Below the pieces are notes generated by a model, which saw only the letters and a program-made list of their open reading frames with translations, made no database searches and had not been told where the DNA came from. This document shows positions 35,697 through 47,532 of a stretch of DNA of 64,000 bases, in pieces. Position 1 is the stretch's first letter; the number at the start of each line of letters is the position of its first letter. Origin of the DNA: Epiperipatus broadwayi (taxonomy: Eukaryota > Onychophora > Udeonychophora > Euonychophora > Peripatidae); NCBI GenBank assembly GCA_028023455.1, contig JAQFVV010000568.1, positions 124,001 through 188,000 on the forward strand. Reading direction: 5' to 3'. The position numbers and the translations under genes were made by a program.

Positions 35697-35710
35697 TGGC
35701 ACCCATATAT
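35697..35710 (+). other. Primer binding site of the coiled-coil-gag element
   Basis: TGGCACCCATATAT begins at the base right after the LTR-ending CA. A TGG start followed by C-rich sequence is typical for tRNA priming. Confidence 0.6.
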
Positions 35711-36172
35711 TTTATGCATTTATAAATTTTGCTAACCGGTAAACACTTAAGAAAAGCAAAAAAATTGTGTATATGAAAATCTGAGAATGTGTAAACAATA
35801 AAAGAGAAGGTCATTATATTTTGTATAAGTTTATATATATATATAGCAAACTAATGAAAGATATTAGCATTTGGTTTCAAGTGCAGGGAAACAAATGAAA
35901 CAGAAGGGAAGCACGCTAAAATTATATATATATATATTGTTTGATAATTGCATTGTTTATATGATAGATAGATATAAATACATAGGCAATAAAATAGAGC
36001 AGGGATAGATAATAGTGTAGGTTGGCATTGGAGAAGTACAGCATGGCAGAATTAGGAAAGTGGGAAGATGATGTGAACATTAGTAGGAGAGATAATCAGG
36101 GGAAGATGGGGAAATAAATAACCCATAATTAATAATAAATAAAGGTTCAGTAATAGCTATAAAACAGGTAGG

Positions 36173-37085
36173 ATGGATAATCAAATGGATAGTAGTGAAA
36201 ATGGAAATAGCGAGTTAGAAAATGAAAATCTAACTGGAAAATGAGACTGAAAGCAGTAATATCATAGTGGAACAGGACATTCCAATAGACAACAATTTAA
36301 TCATAGAGACTTCTAGACTAGAGATCACTATCCAGGAGACTTGATGGAAAACATAAATTTAGAACCGAGAACAGAAAAGGGCAACCATGGCATGATAATG
36401 ATAATGTGCAGTATGTTTAAAGAACAAGCTGATGAATTTTGGAGACATTTCCAAGAGTTACAGTGAGAAATGCAGAGAATTGAGGAGATAAGTCAATGGA
36501 TAGAAAATTGGGCAAAGCAGAATCATAAAGGAACAATGCTAACTATCAAAGATGTAAAGGATGAGTACCATCAGATACAAAAACAGGTCCAATGTTCTGA
36601 AATAATGTTAGCACAAACTCAACATGATTTGCAGATAGAGATCAAGAGGCAAATGCATGAGGTGGGTCAAAATGTAATACATGATCAGGAAACATCAAAG
36701 AAAGAAATTCATTGTATAAAAGAGAGATTCCAGGAAAACCAAAAAGATAAGATCAGAGTTTAAAGAGACTGTTGAAGATCTGCATCAGGAACTGGAGCAG
36801 ATCAAATTGAGATCTAAAACCCCACTACTTGAACAAAATGGATCACTTCAAGACAGCAATATTAAGAGAATGGAAGCAGAAGACCAACATTCACAAGCAT
36901 ATAAAGAAAATAAAAGTACACCAGATCAAGAAAGTAAAACTATGACCATGTTTAAAGAACCAGCCACAGAATGTTCTGAGAAGCATAGGATGCTTGAGGA
37001 AGCATGTGTCTATATAATTGGTATAAATAATAAAGATAGAAATTATAAATGGCAGGTAAACTGCAACCAAACTGCCATGAAATGA
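36173..37085 (+). pseudogene. gag: Coiled-coil gag-like protein, broken
   Basis: A likely start lies at 36173 (MDNQMDSSENGNSELENE), with stops shortly after. The segments 36470-36763 and 36807-37085 are rich in E, K, Q and I with heptad-like spacing (for example IEEISQWIENWAKQNHKG, then KRQMHEVGQNVIH), suggesting a long coiled coil. No zinc knuckle is visible. Its position between the primer binding site and a retropepsin makes gag the best reading. It resembles in style, not in sequence, the coiled-coil gag at 57319-58653. It is disrupted by several stops. Confidence 0.6.
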
Positions 37086-37235
37086 GATTATAGGAGAGAG
37101 ACTCAGATTAAATTACCAATCAGTTCCTCCTCATCACATGCTAAAGAAGATGGGGATAAATCTATTTGTAATGTAAACCCTGTTACTGCCCTCATCCATG
37201 AAAATGAAAGACAGTCCAAAAATAAAACTCAAAGC

Positions 37236-37914
37236 ATGCATACATCCATTAAAGTTAGAATTGGCACTTATGATGTACTTGCCTTGTTGGTATCAGGTAG
37301 TTACATATCAGCTGTTTCCAAAACCTGGTTTCAAATGTACAAGGATCAAGTAAAGGAGGTGAGGACACTTCCAATGCAACTTATTCCATTAATGTTGGGT
37401 AATGGAAAGAATATGAGAAGTGAAAGTTATCAAATATGGTTAGCATCCATTTACAATTATGTCTGGACTTGTACAGAACATGCTTTTGGGATCTGATTTT
37501 CTCACTCAGTATAATGGCATCATCAGTTATGCAGATGAAACATGCACACTGCTCAGAAAATCTATCCCATTTTATAATGAAAAGGAAAGACCAGATGGAT
37601 GTTTGATACAGCCTGGTGATGATGGAAGTATTAGTGCTGAGGTCAAGCAATCTGCAATTATCCAATGTGAGAAATACATCCATCTAAAAGGGATCATAAA
37701 GGAAGATAATGAAGCTAAAAGAAGTATTGGTGAAATAGGTATTACTGAATTTCAAGAAGACTTAGTGGGGTGTTTAAAAGAGGTTAGAGAACTTGAAGAA
37801 GATGATATATCAGACTGGGAAGATATTGTTGAGGAAGAAATACTAGAGTGTGAAGATCAAAGTGAAGCAGAGATAGTAAAAAAATCAGGAAAAGGACAAC
37901 ATAAAAGTTCATAG
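37236..37914 (+). pseudogene. Retropepsin-like domain with acidic tail
   Basis: Two overlapping frames together show an aspartic-protease fold. The active-site region reads ALLVSGSYISAVSKTWF, with valine where the catalytic aspartate is expected (usual form V-D-T-G-S or V-D-S-G-S). The C-terminal landmark LLGSDFLTQYNGIISY lies at about 37480-37530 in the next frame. After the protease comes a glutamate/aspartate-rich tail (VRELEEDDISDWEDIVEEE) ending at 37914 with no RT motif. The loss of the aspartate and the frameshift make it inactive. Confidence 0.72.
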
Positions 37915-38188
37915 AAAGGGATAGACTGAATAAGAATATGACCAATAGTTATGTTTAAAAAAGAGCAACCAGGTAGGGACAACCATTCCACAGTACAAAT
38001 AGATTTATAAGAAAAGATTTTTATATTGTTTCATGATTGAAACATTAATTAAAGGGGTAGATAAATAAGTTATGTTAACAATTATTTGATGACAGGTGAT
38101 AGACCATGTATTTCCTGCTACCTGAAATTACTTGAAGTAAAATCATTTTTTTATGTTGTTTTGTTTTGTTCCTGTAATTAGGGGAATA

Positions 38189-38460
38189 TGATGCATAAAA
38201 TCTGTACACACATTTTTGCTTCAGTCATGTGATTCAAAAACTTGAATTAGAGGTTTAAATCCAGCTGATTTGTGATTCAAAATCTTGAATTAGAGGTTTA
38301 AACCCAGCTATATATGTGTAAATTACTAGGTAGTGAAAGGACACACATACAAGTGTTTTAAAACCCCCCTTTTTGTACTTTTGTAAATGAAAAGTTGTAT
38401 TTGAAGAATATTTAATAATTTTAAGTTGGAAATATTTAAATTTCCATTCCCTATAAATAA
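38189..38460 (+). repeat. Putative 3' LTR, with an internal 43-bp tandem repeat
   Basis: It starts TGATGCATAAAATCTG, matching the 5' LTR start. Inside, 38229-38271 is repeated at 38272-38309 with few differences. The end is uncertain; I set it from the estimated LTR length. Confidence 0.5.
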
Positions 38461-39128
38461 TAATGTATGTGTGTTCAAGATTGCTAAAAAAATATTGATA
38501 AAAATTATTTTTCGTAATTAAACATTATGTATATTTATTTTATATTTTATAGTTCATGTGTTTTATTTTAGAGGTTACAATACCAAAGAAAGTTCTCCAG
38601 AATAATTAAAATAACTCTGAAACTTATAAATAAAAGAATACTCTATATTTAATTTAAAAAGTGTAATTAATATATTAAAATCACTTAGCAAACATAATAT
38701 TAATGGAAATTATATCTTTTGAATCTATTTCCATTCTTGAAATAGATTAAAACAATACTCTCCAGAACATGTTGCATTATCACTGAAAATAAAGAATAAG
38801 TGCATTCTGGACCCTTAATGAACATTCTTGCCTCATCAAGCAGAAAGAGAATATTCGAGAAAGTCTTGATAACTTATAAATAGAGCCAAAATTTTAGGCT
38901 GTCTCTTTGTGCACAATTTTAATCAGTGTTCCAGAATGGATCCACATCAATCAAAAGAGAAAGGAAAAAGTTTTAAAGTAAAATAAATAAAAAATTATTA
39001 CATCAGCAAATACAGATATTAGCTAATGCATTTTATATAATACCAAAATAGATTAAAAATTTAATTTAAGATCCATTAATGGGGAAAATGATGTAATATA
39101 AAATCATTGATTATCATCTGAACAACAG

Positions 39129-39160
39129 CATAAAACAATGTTAGCATTGATAGACTCATC

Positions 39161-39193
<33 letters not shown>

Positions 39194-39250
39194 AGCCCCC
39201 CCTCCCCCGGGGCGCCGACACACATAAAACAATGTTAGCATTGATAGACT
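39129..39250. repeat. 28-bp direct repeat flanking a poly-C, GC-rich insert
   Basis: The 28 bases at 39129-39156 recur exactly at 39223-39250. Between them lie about 32 consecutive C residues and then a C/G-rich tail ending CGCCGACACA. This composition is foreign to the window. An assembly or sequencing artefact is at least as likely as a real insertion. Confidence 0.9.
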
Positions 39251-39740
39251 TCAATTAATTAATTAATGGAAAGAAGAAGGTAAAATGTATAAATACTCAA
39301 ACAATGATAAAAAGAGCCCCAGCAATATGGAGCATAATTTGAAAAATAATTTAGATAATGTTTAATCTACTCACAAAAAATCCTTGAAAGGTTCTGTGGA
39401 CACAGGGGGAAAAAATAATGATTCTTATACCTTACAAAATTCCAATTCAGAGAAAAGTCAAACTTTAAAAAAAAAATTACCAGCAAACCCAATTGGAAAA
39501 AAATACTCAAAATTATTACAACCTACTACAGGCTGACAAAAGTGTTTCAAAATCAAAATCAATTATGGTAAAAGAAAACACTCTTAAAAAGTATTTAAAC
39601 AATATATGAGAGTTGATATATAGAAACAAAGAAATGCAAACAAAATTAGCCAATGATGACAATCTTTCAAATAATAATTTTGGTCCAAATAATAAATTTC
39701 AGAAAAAATCTCATTGTAATTATCTAAGCATAAAAACTCG

Positions 39741-40940
39741 ATGACTTACACAAATGCAGTAAATTCTAATACACTCACAATTTACACAGAGATAATAATG
39801 GAGAAAAAAATTAATGAATTGTACATAAATATAACAGGTTATGATCTAGAAACAGCAAGAGAAAATAATAATGCTAAGCAATTCCATGATAAGATAGACT
39901 TATCTAATCTAAGTGATGAATTGCACCAGAACATCAAATTTAACTTCAATAAAATAATTCTGAATATGTTATATAAATCTCTAAGGCACTATTACAATGA
40001 CAAATCATTAATTTTGGCAGTCACATATGAAAAATACTCCTTTTTAAATTTTCAATTGATCAATTATATGCTCTAATTAGGGAGAACGACATTGATATGA
40101 GCATATATCAAATGTTGACCAAGACAAATGATTGCTACATAGCCATAGATTTCTAAATATAAGCTGACAGACTACAACTTAAAAATAACAATAAAACACT
40201 AGGGAAAAATGATTCTGCACAATAGATATGATTCTTCCAATCATGCTACATGGCAAAATAAGAAACTGCCTCTCCAGATTTACAGAACAAGAGCTACAAG
40301 ACATCTTAATAAACTATGGCATGGTCTATAGGTTTAGTTTTCTCCCAGACCCTAATTTAGAAAAGAAAAATAATATAATTTCCAACCCTGGCAGTCTTTG
40401 TATTTACATTAAAAAAACCAATTCCTATTGATATTTTCACAATCATCAATGTGAGAGGCTCACCAATGGCACTCTCATGGAGGGTATTTTAGCCTCAATG
40501 CTTCTTTTGTTTACAAAGGTCATATCTTATAAAATATTGTCCATAACAAATTTGTACCAATTGTAGCCAGAAGAAAAATAAAATCCACCATTGTCCAAAG
40601 AGATCTGCTGAACTTTCCACCAGTGCCATTTACTCCATACAGACATTAGACTCCATCAGGTCATCTAATCAGCCAGTTGGGGGAAATACACACCCAATCA
40701 GTATTAGAAGATACTCAGGTGGCCACCAATTAACATCAACACTGGACTTCAATAATACCAAACAACCCACAGGGAATAGTGCAACTAGTAATGGAAAACA
40801 AGTATCTACATTGGATGTTACACAACCACCCATGGTGATGGAAACAAAAAATTTTCAGATGGATGAAGATTACAATCCCATCAATCAAGAATGTAGCACA
40901 ACACCTAATATAAACTATAGCAAATATGAACAGTGCCCTT
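39741..40940 (+). pseudogene. LINE ORF1 relic with two CCHC knuckles
   Basis: The frame 40228-40431 contains LHGKIRNCLSRFTEQELQDI, a segment LNYGMVYRFSFLPDP-like in the region preceding the knuckles, and NPGSLCIYIKK, which recall the nucleic-acid-binding domain of Tx1-type ORF1. After a frame change, PQCFFCLQ...KYCP (about 40495-40550) and CTNCSQ...HHCPK (about 40555-40610) form two CCHC-type knuckles in decayed form. A serine/threonine-rich tail follows (SSNQPVGGNTHPISIRR). ORF1 proteins bind LINE RNA. The 111-codon frame at 39741-40076 probably belongs to the N-terminal part. Not functional. Confidence 0.6.
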
Positions 40941-41628
40941 GAAGAGAAAAAGTGAAAATAACAAAAACTGACAAAAGTAGAGTAATATCACATAAATTGC
41001 ACCAAAAATCTACTAAAACAGAACATCCAAAATAACTTATTATTGGAAAAATGCTGATTATCACATGCAATGCCAAAGACAAATCATCCTCTCCATAAAC
41101 AAAATAGGAATGAAAAACAAAAGAAAAGCCAAATCAAACAGAATACCTAAAGTTCTCCAAATCATCAAGGACAAAAAGTTCCAAGTACAAAGCAACTCAT
41201 GGAGAACAATTTTGAAGAGACCAAAACCCCAAAATGTAGTCATAATAAAAATTCCAAAAGAAAATCTTGCTAACAAGTCAAGTTCTGACAAGTGTACAGA
41301 CCAAATCAACATGAAGTTTCAACAAATTGTTTCTAATTAGATTTATGAGGATGTACAAACCAGACAATGGAAGTCAATGAAAAAAAAGAAAAACCTCAGA
41401 TTATCAAGTCCCAAAACTAGAAATAACAGATAACAAATATAAAGCAGGAATACTGAACCCTGCTTACCAAGAAGCACTGCATGGTAAAACTACTCATCTC
41501 TAAACAGCTCAAGCCACCTTGCTAACAAGACTTACATGAACAAGAGAGTGATAACTTCAGTTCTTGGGAAGACTCTCCCACAGATTCAGAACACTCAAAA
41601 TAAATATCTTTCCTTCAACCAATCATGA

Positions 41629-44410
41629 ACTTGAATGTGGAAGAAATTAATGGGTGTCACCATAATGCTCCTCATGCTATAGGCAACTGGGTGAGATTCA
41701 ATTCACCCAACATTCTGGTTATGGGTCAAACAAAAATTCACTAATAGAAATCATAAGACTGAAGAAATACTGGACAACTTGAGGTAGATCAAACTTTCAA
41801 TCACCATCAGGAGAAGTGGGTGTATTAATAAATAAATCCCACCCACCCAACAACTTTAATGTTATATTTTTAGACATTGTAATTATCAGGTGGTCTACAG
41901 AAGATATGATCTCAGTCTGGGTTATGTGTATACTCCAAAGTGTATTCAAATATACCATAAATTATTAAAATGCTGAATGCAGTGCTCTGTAACAGATATA
42001 GGTGTACAATGCTTTCTAGGGACTTTAACACCACATATGGAGACTTTAATAATATATTTCTCCCATGGTTCAACAGCAGGTTAATGTGCAGAGATGGATT
42101 TATTCTTAATGGAGCATACTCCTTCTACACCAGAACCCATAAATCCCTAATTGACTTTTTTTACTCACCAGAGGTGCACTTTCACATTGATGCCTACTTA
42201 CTATCAGTTTCCTTCTGAGACCACCTGGCACTAGTTATAACTTTAGATAGCATAATATGCCCTACTATTGAGGAGGCCTCTTTCTGAAACATGCAAATGA
42301 TTACAAAATCAGCCATAATGGAGGTGAATTGTTTCTGAAGCTTACATCTACTTTCAAACGATAGACATAATAAACAGGTTACCAGAAGAATCTTGGTTTT
42401 TTTTGATAGGAATTTTCTAAACATGTTTAAATTATCACTGAAGAAGAACTAACAGCCAGGGACAACTACAGAAAATGCAACACATACCCACAGAAATTGA
42501 AGATATCCTTAGCCTAAAGAACTTATATCATACCAAACAATGAGCATTGGCTGAGTATTTATCCATAAAAAGATCAAAAATCATTCTATCACGGCAATAC
42601 CACTGGACCAGGCAATATGTTAAGTGAGTCCTGGGGAACAAGAAAAGACAAGTTACTTTTGCATCAATGTTGACACGTGATAAAATCTTGGTTGAATTAT
42701 CTATGATGAATTTCATCAGTGAACATATCCATCAAAAGATACAAGCTCTACACATGTCAATACAAGACTGGTTGGAATGAGATAAACAGTATATCCATGG
42801 AGCAACAATGGCATTGCTTCTCTACAGATTTGAATCCCTCCCCAGTAATGTCCATCCCAGACTACATGGAATTCCAAAATTTCTACTCTCACACTAAAAT
42901 CATTTTACCACTCCAACCATGATGAGGAAGATGGATTATGTGGCAGCAGAACAAAAAACTATATCTAATCTTTATCCATTGACCCTATTCCCATTTTTAT
43001 AAAAACAATCATCAATATAGATAATATCAGACCTATCTCAATGACTAATCTCCTTCTAAAGTATAGATTCCATCATAAAAGTTCCCCTACAACTAATAAT
43101 ATTAAAGAACATCTCTATGAATCAGTATGCCATGTAGGACTTTTCCACCTCCCATGCAATGACTAATGTAAGTGCAATGATTGACAATATTAGGCTGGAG
43201 TAGGAAAGCCATCCCATTACACTCCAACTGGACATAACCTCTGATTATGATTCAATATGTATCAACATGATGTTAGATAGACTGGCTGAACACAAGGTGC
43301 TAATGGCAATATTACAAATTATAAGCAACCTACTGAACAATAGAAAGGTATTCATCTCACCAAATGAAAAATTTATGACAGGATTGAAAACCACTTAATC
43401 TCTTTTTCAGGATTCCCCCTGAGACCATTGATTTGTGGCATACATGAAACCCCTCCTAAAAGAATTAGAGACAAATATACCAGAAGTATTCATCCCAAGA
43501 CTCAATTGAATTACTAAGATATTTGCATACATGGATGATGTCATGATCATCCTCCCATTCCCCAAATTCTTTCCTCAACCTCAAATCATTTTAAACCACT
43601 ATACCATCAAATATGGCCTAAAATTTAATCCAGACAAATCTACCACTTGGCAAATAAGCTCTGGAAAAAAGATTAATTGCATCAAACCTACAAAATACTT
43701 AGAGTTTTTCATATTTAAGTCTGCAACTACCATATCAATGAAGGTCCAAAAAGACATTTTGGATGCAACTGAAAGAACCATTACATCTTTATCTGGGATT
43801 TATATCTTGTTGCAAGGGAAGGTAGCCCTATTTAATATGAAGATACTTTCCAAGAAAAGGTATTTTTTTCCCTTCAAACTGACAAAGAGATTTCAAAATA
43901 AAATAAACATTCTCTGTTGAAGGCTCGTCTGGAAAAAGAGACCATTGCCTTCAGCCTCAAAGGCATGAAGCATCCATGGAAATAAAATGGGTTATGATAT
44001 CATTCACTTAAGGCATTTATTTTTCAAAAACCCACAACATTATACAAATCTGATATGAATTCATGAATACCAGAATATCATAAAAAAAATCATTCCAAAT
44101 TTTCAGCCTCATCCTATGGAAAGCATATGTGATTCTAAACCCTAATTTACAAATACCAACTAGAAAATTACAGATCACTAAACAAAGAATAGTGACAGTT
44201 TTCAAATGATGGGGCCTGGAATCTAAATACCAAGACATCAGCATTAAATGCAACCTTGACTCCTTTCCCACCAAACACTTTTTGCATTATAAATGTGATT
44301 ATTTTAGCATAGATCCTACATGTGGTCTGTGTAAAGTAGGAAATAAATCAATAGTTCATTTCATCTCTGTTTACCCAAAGTTCAAAACTATATGTGATTT
44401 CATTTTCAAC
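41629..44410 (+). pseudogene. LINE ORF2 relic: endonuclease, reverse transcriptase, zinc-binding tail
   Basis: Endonuclease: FLGDFNTTYGDF-like text near 42015-42050 (the GDFN block), INGAYSFYTRTHKSLIDFFY at about 42103-42165, and a D-H-L-A-L-V block near 42218-42236. Reverse transcriptase: an I-R-P-I-S-M-T-N segment near 43030, LDITSDYDSICINMMLDRL at about 43218-43275, and the catalytic IFAYMDDVMIILPFP at 43519-43560, followed by KPTKYLEFF. A C-terminal C-G-L-C-...-H-F segment near 44315-44370 fits the CCHC-like tail of many LINE ORF2 proteins. Frames change repeatedly, and only 43531-43920 stays open for more than 120 codons. Confidence 0.72.
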
Positions 44411-44700
44411 AAACAATAAATAAATGTTAGACTGGTAATATCGTTAAAAGATAGTCTCAACATGAAAACACATCCCACTATCAGGTTGTCCATGTTCTTA
44501 AGCTATGCCATATGGGTCACTAGATGCAGACTGTGGATAGATCATACCCAACCAAATGAAATTTCTATTCTTTCCAAATACCCTTAAAAATGAAAAAAAG
44601 ACAAATTCCTAGCCCCCTCAAAAACAATTCACAACTCATGGAACCTCATTTCAATCCCCTCAAAACGATTTTCAACCACAATTATTAACATAAATAATAC

Positions 44701-46612
<1,912 letters not shown>

Positions 46613-46629
46613 GATATATATATATATAC

Positions 46630-46690
<61 letters not shown>

Positions 46691-46709
46691 AATATATATA
46701 TATATATAA
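46613..46709. repeat. (TA)n with (ACAT)n interruption, at the RTE 3' end
   Basis: Follows the ...GGTTGATGATATATA 3' end of the RTE copy. RTE elements typically end in short tandem repeats in place of poly(A), so this may be partly the element's own tail. Confidence 0.9.
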
Positions 46710-46849
46710 GACATATTGTGCAGGTTCATTCATGTTAAAAATGTTAAATAGTGATATTCCAACATTTCAACTTGGTCACACAAGTTATCTACTTGGTGAT
46801 AAAAGGTAGAAAGACAGTTATAGAGGCCCTACAATCACTGATTTGAATA

Positions 46850-47200
46850 AACATTAATGTTCCACCAATAGCAAAAAAGGTTTTATAAAAAATCTTTCCA
46901 AATAGAAGGAAGTTTCTTTGTATCATCTCGCTTAATGATGCAATCTGGCCTTTTAAGTATTTCAATGATTTCTCTAATTTTACACTGGTAGATATTATAA
47001 AATTGGGATATGATCCTGGTACTAGAAAAATCAATTTTATGACCTGAATCTATACTATGGAGTTAGAGTGCTGCTGCTGATGAAGGTTGTTTAACTACAT
47101 TAGCATGCTCATCTCTCCTCACACTGATGTGATGATTACTCATACCTATGTAAGAAGCTTTAGAAGCTTTACAATTTTTACATGAGATTTGATAAACACC
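46850..47200 (-). pseudogene. GIY-YIG endonuclease fragment of a Penelope-like element
   Basis: Read from 47200 leftward, the translation starts GVYQISCKNC and continues ASYIGMSNHHISVRRDEHAN after a short in-frame duplication (KASKAS). That supplies the GIY box, the YIG box at normal spacing, the arginine helix and an E-H pair, as in the endonuclease fused to Penelope-like reverse transcriptases. After one stop the frame resumes with DSGHKIDFSSTRIISQFYN and REIIEILKRPDCIIKRDDT, the normal domain tail. No Penelope RT is found upstream (to the right), where a (TA)n tract begins 4 bp away. Two longer frames on other phases here are spurious. Seen as motif order; the family assignment is established knowledge. 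Confidence 0.8.
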
Positions 47201-47203
47201 ATG

Positions 47204-47524
47204 ATATATATATATATATATATATTGACATATCATTAGCATACATACAAAATAAACATTTGTTATCTATTATTTCATTGGTAATGTGGAATATATATAT
47301 ATATAGTGAGAGTAGCTTAGGATCACACCCACAACCATCCTTAGCCACCTGGAATATTGCTTTGTTTTTTAATTAGAATGTAAATAAAAACTAAATATAA
47401 TGTTTTGCTAGAACACTTTTAAATAAATATAAATGTTTAAATAGTTATGACAGTGTACTAATTGTATATTAAATACTTGGAATGATGGGTCATTTACAGT
47501 AAAATCATATATATATATATATAT
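47204..47524. other. Spacer with three (TA)n tracts
   Basis: TA runs at 47204-47225, 47293-47306 and 47508-47524 separate short unique segments. The last one abuts the 3' end of the minus-strand RTE copy. No gene seen. Confidence 0.7.
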
Positions 47525-47532
47525 GATCATCA

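Larger units (their letters stand above)
34421..38460 (+). mobile_element. LTR retroelement with gag and protease but no visible RT
   Basis: Both LTRs start TGA[A/T]G..TAAAATCTG and continue identically through TACACACATTTTTG (34421 and 38189). The 5' LTR ends CA at 35695-35696, immediately followed by TGGCACCC, a good primer binding site. A purine run (GGGGAA) precedes the 3' LTR. Between them lie a coiled-coil gag and a retropepsin, then only about 270 bp before the 3' LTR, so RT, RNase H and integrase are missing. Without the nested inverted-repeat element the 5' LTR would be about 270 bp. The 3' limit is an estimate, since the LTRs have diverged. Confidence 0.68.
38870..44700 (+). mobile_element. 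Tx1/L1-like LINE, full-length but decayed
   Basis: A TATAAATA at 38875-38882 precedes a possible ORF1 start near 38938 (MDPHQSKEKGKSFK). ORF1 remnants with zinc knuckles are followed by an ORF2 with an apurinic-type endonuclease, a reverse transcriptase and a C-terminal zinc-binding motif, the order of L1-type elements. The Tx1/L1 placement comes from the ORF1 pattern (LCIYIKK, VRGSPMALSWRV, then a CFFC knuckle) and is moderately sure. No poly(A) tail or target duplication was found. Numerous stops and frameshifts are present. Confidence 0.65.
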
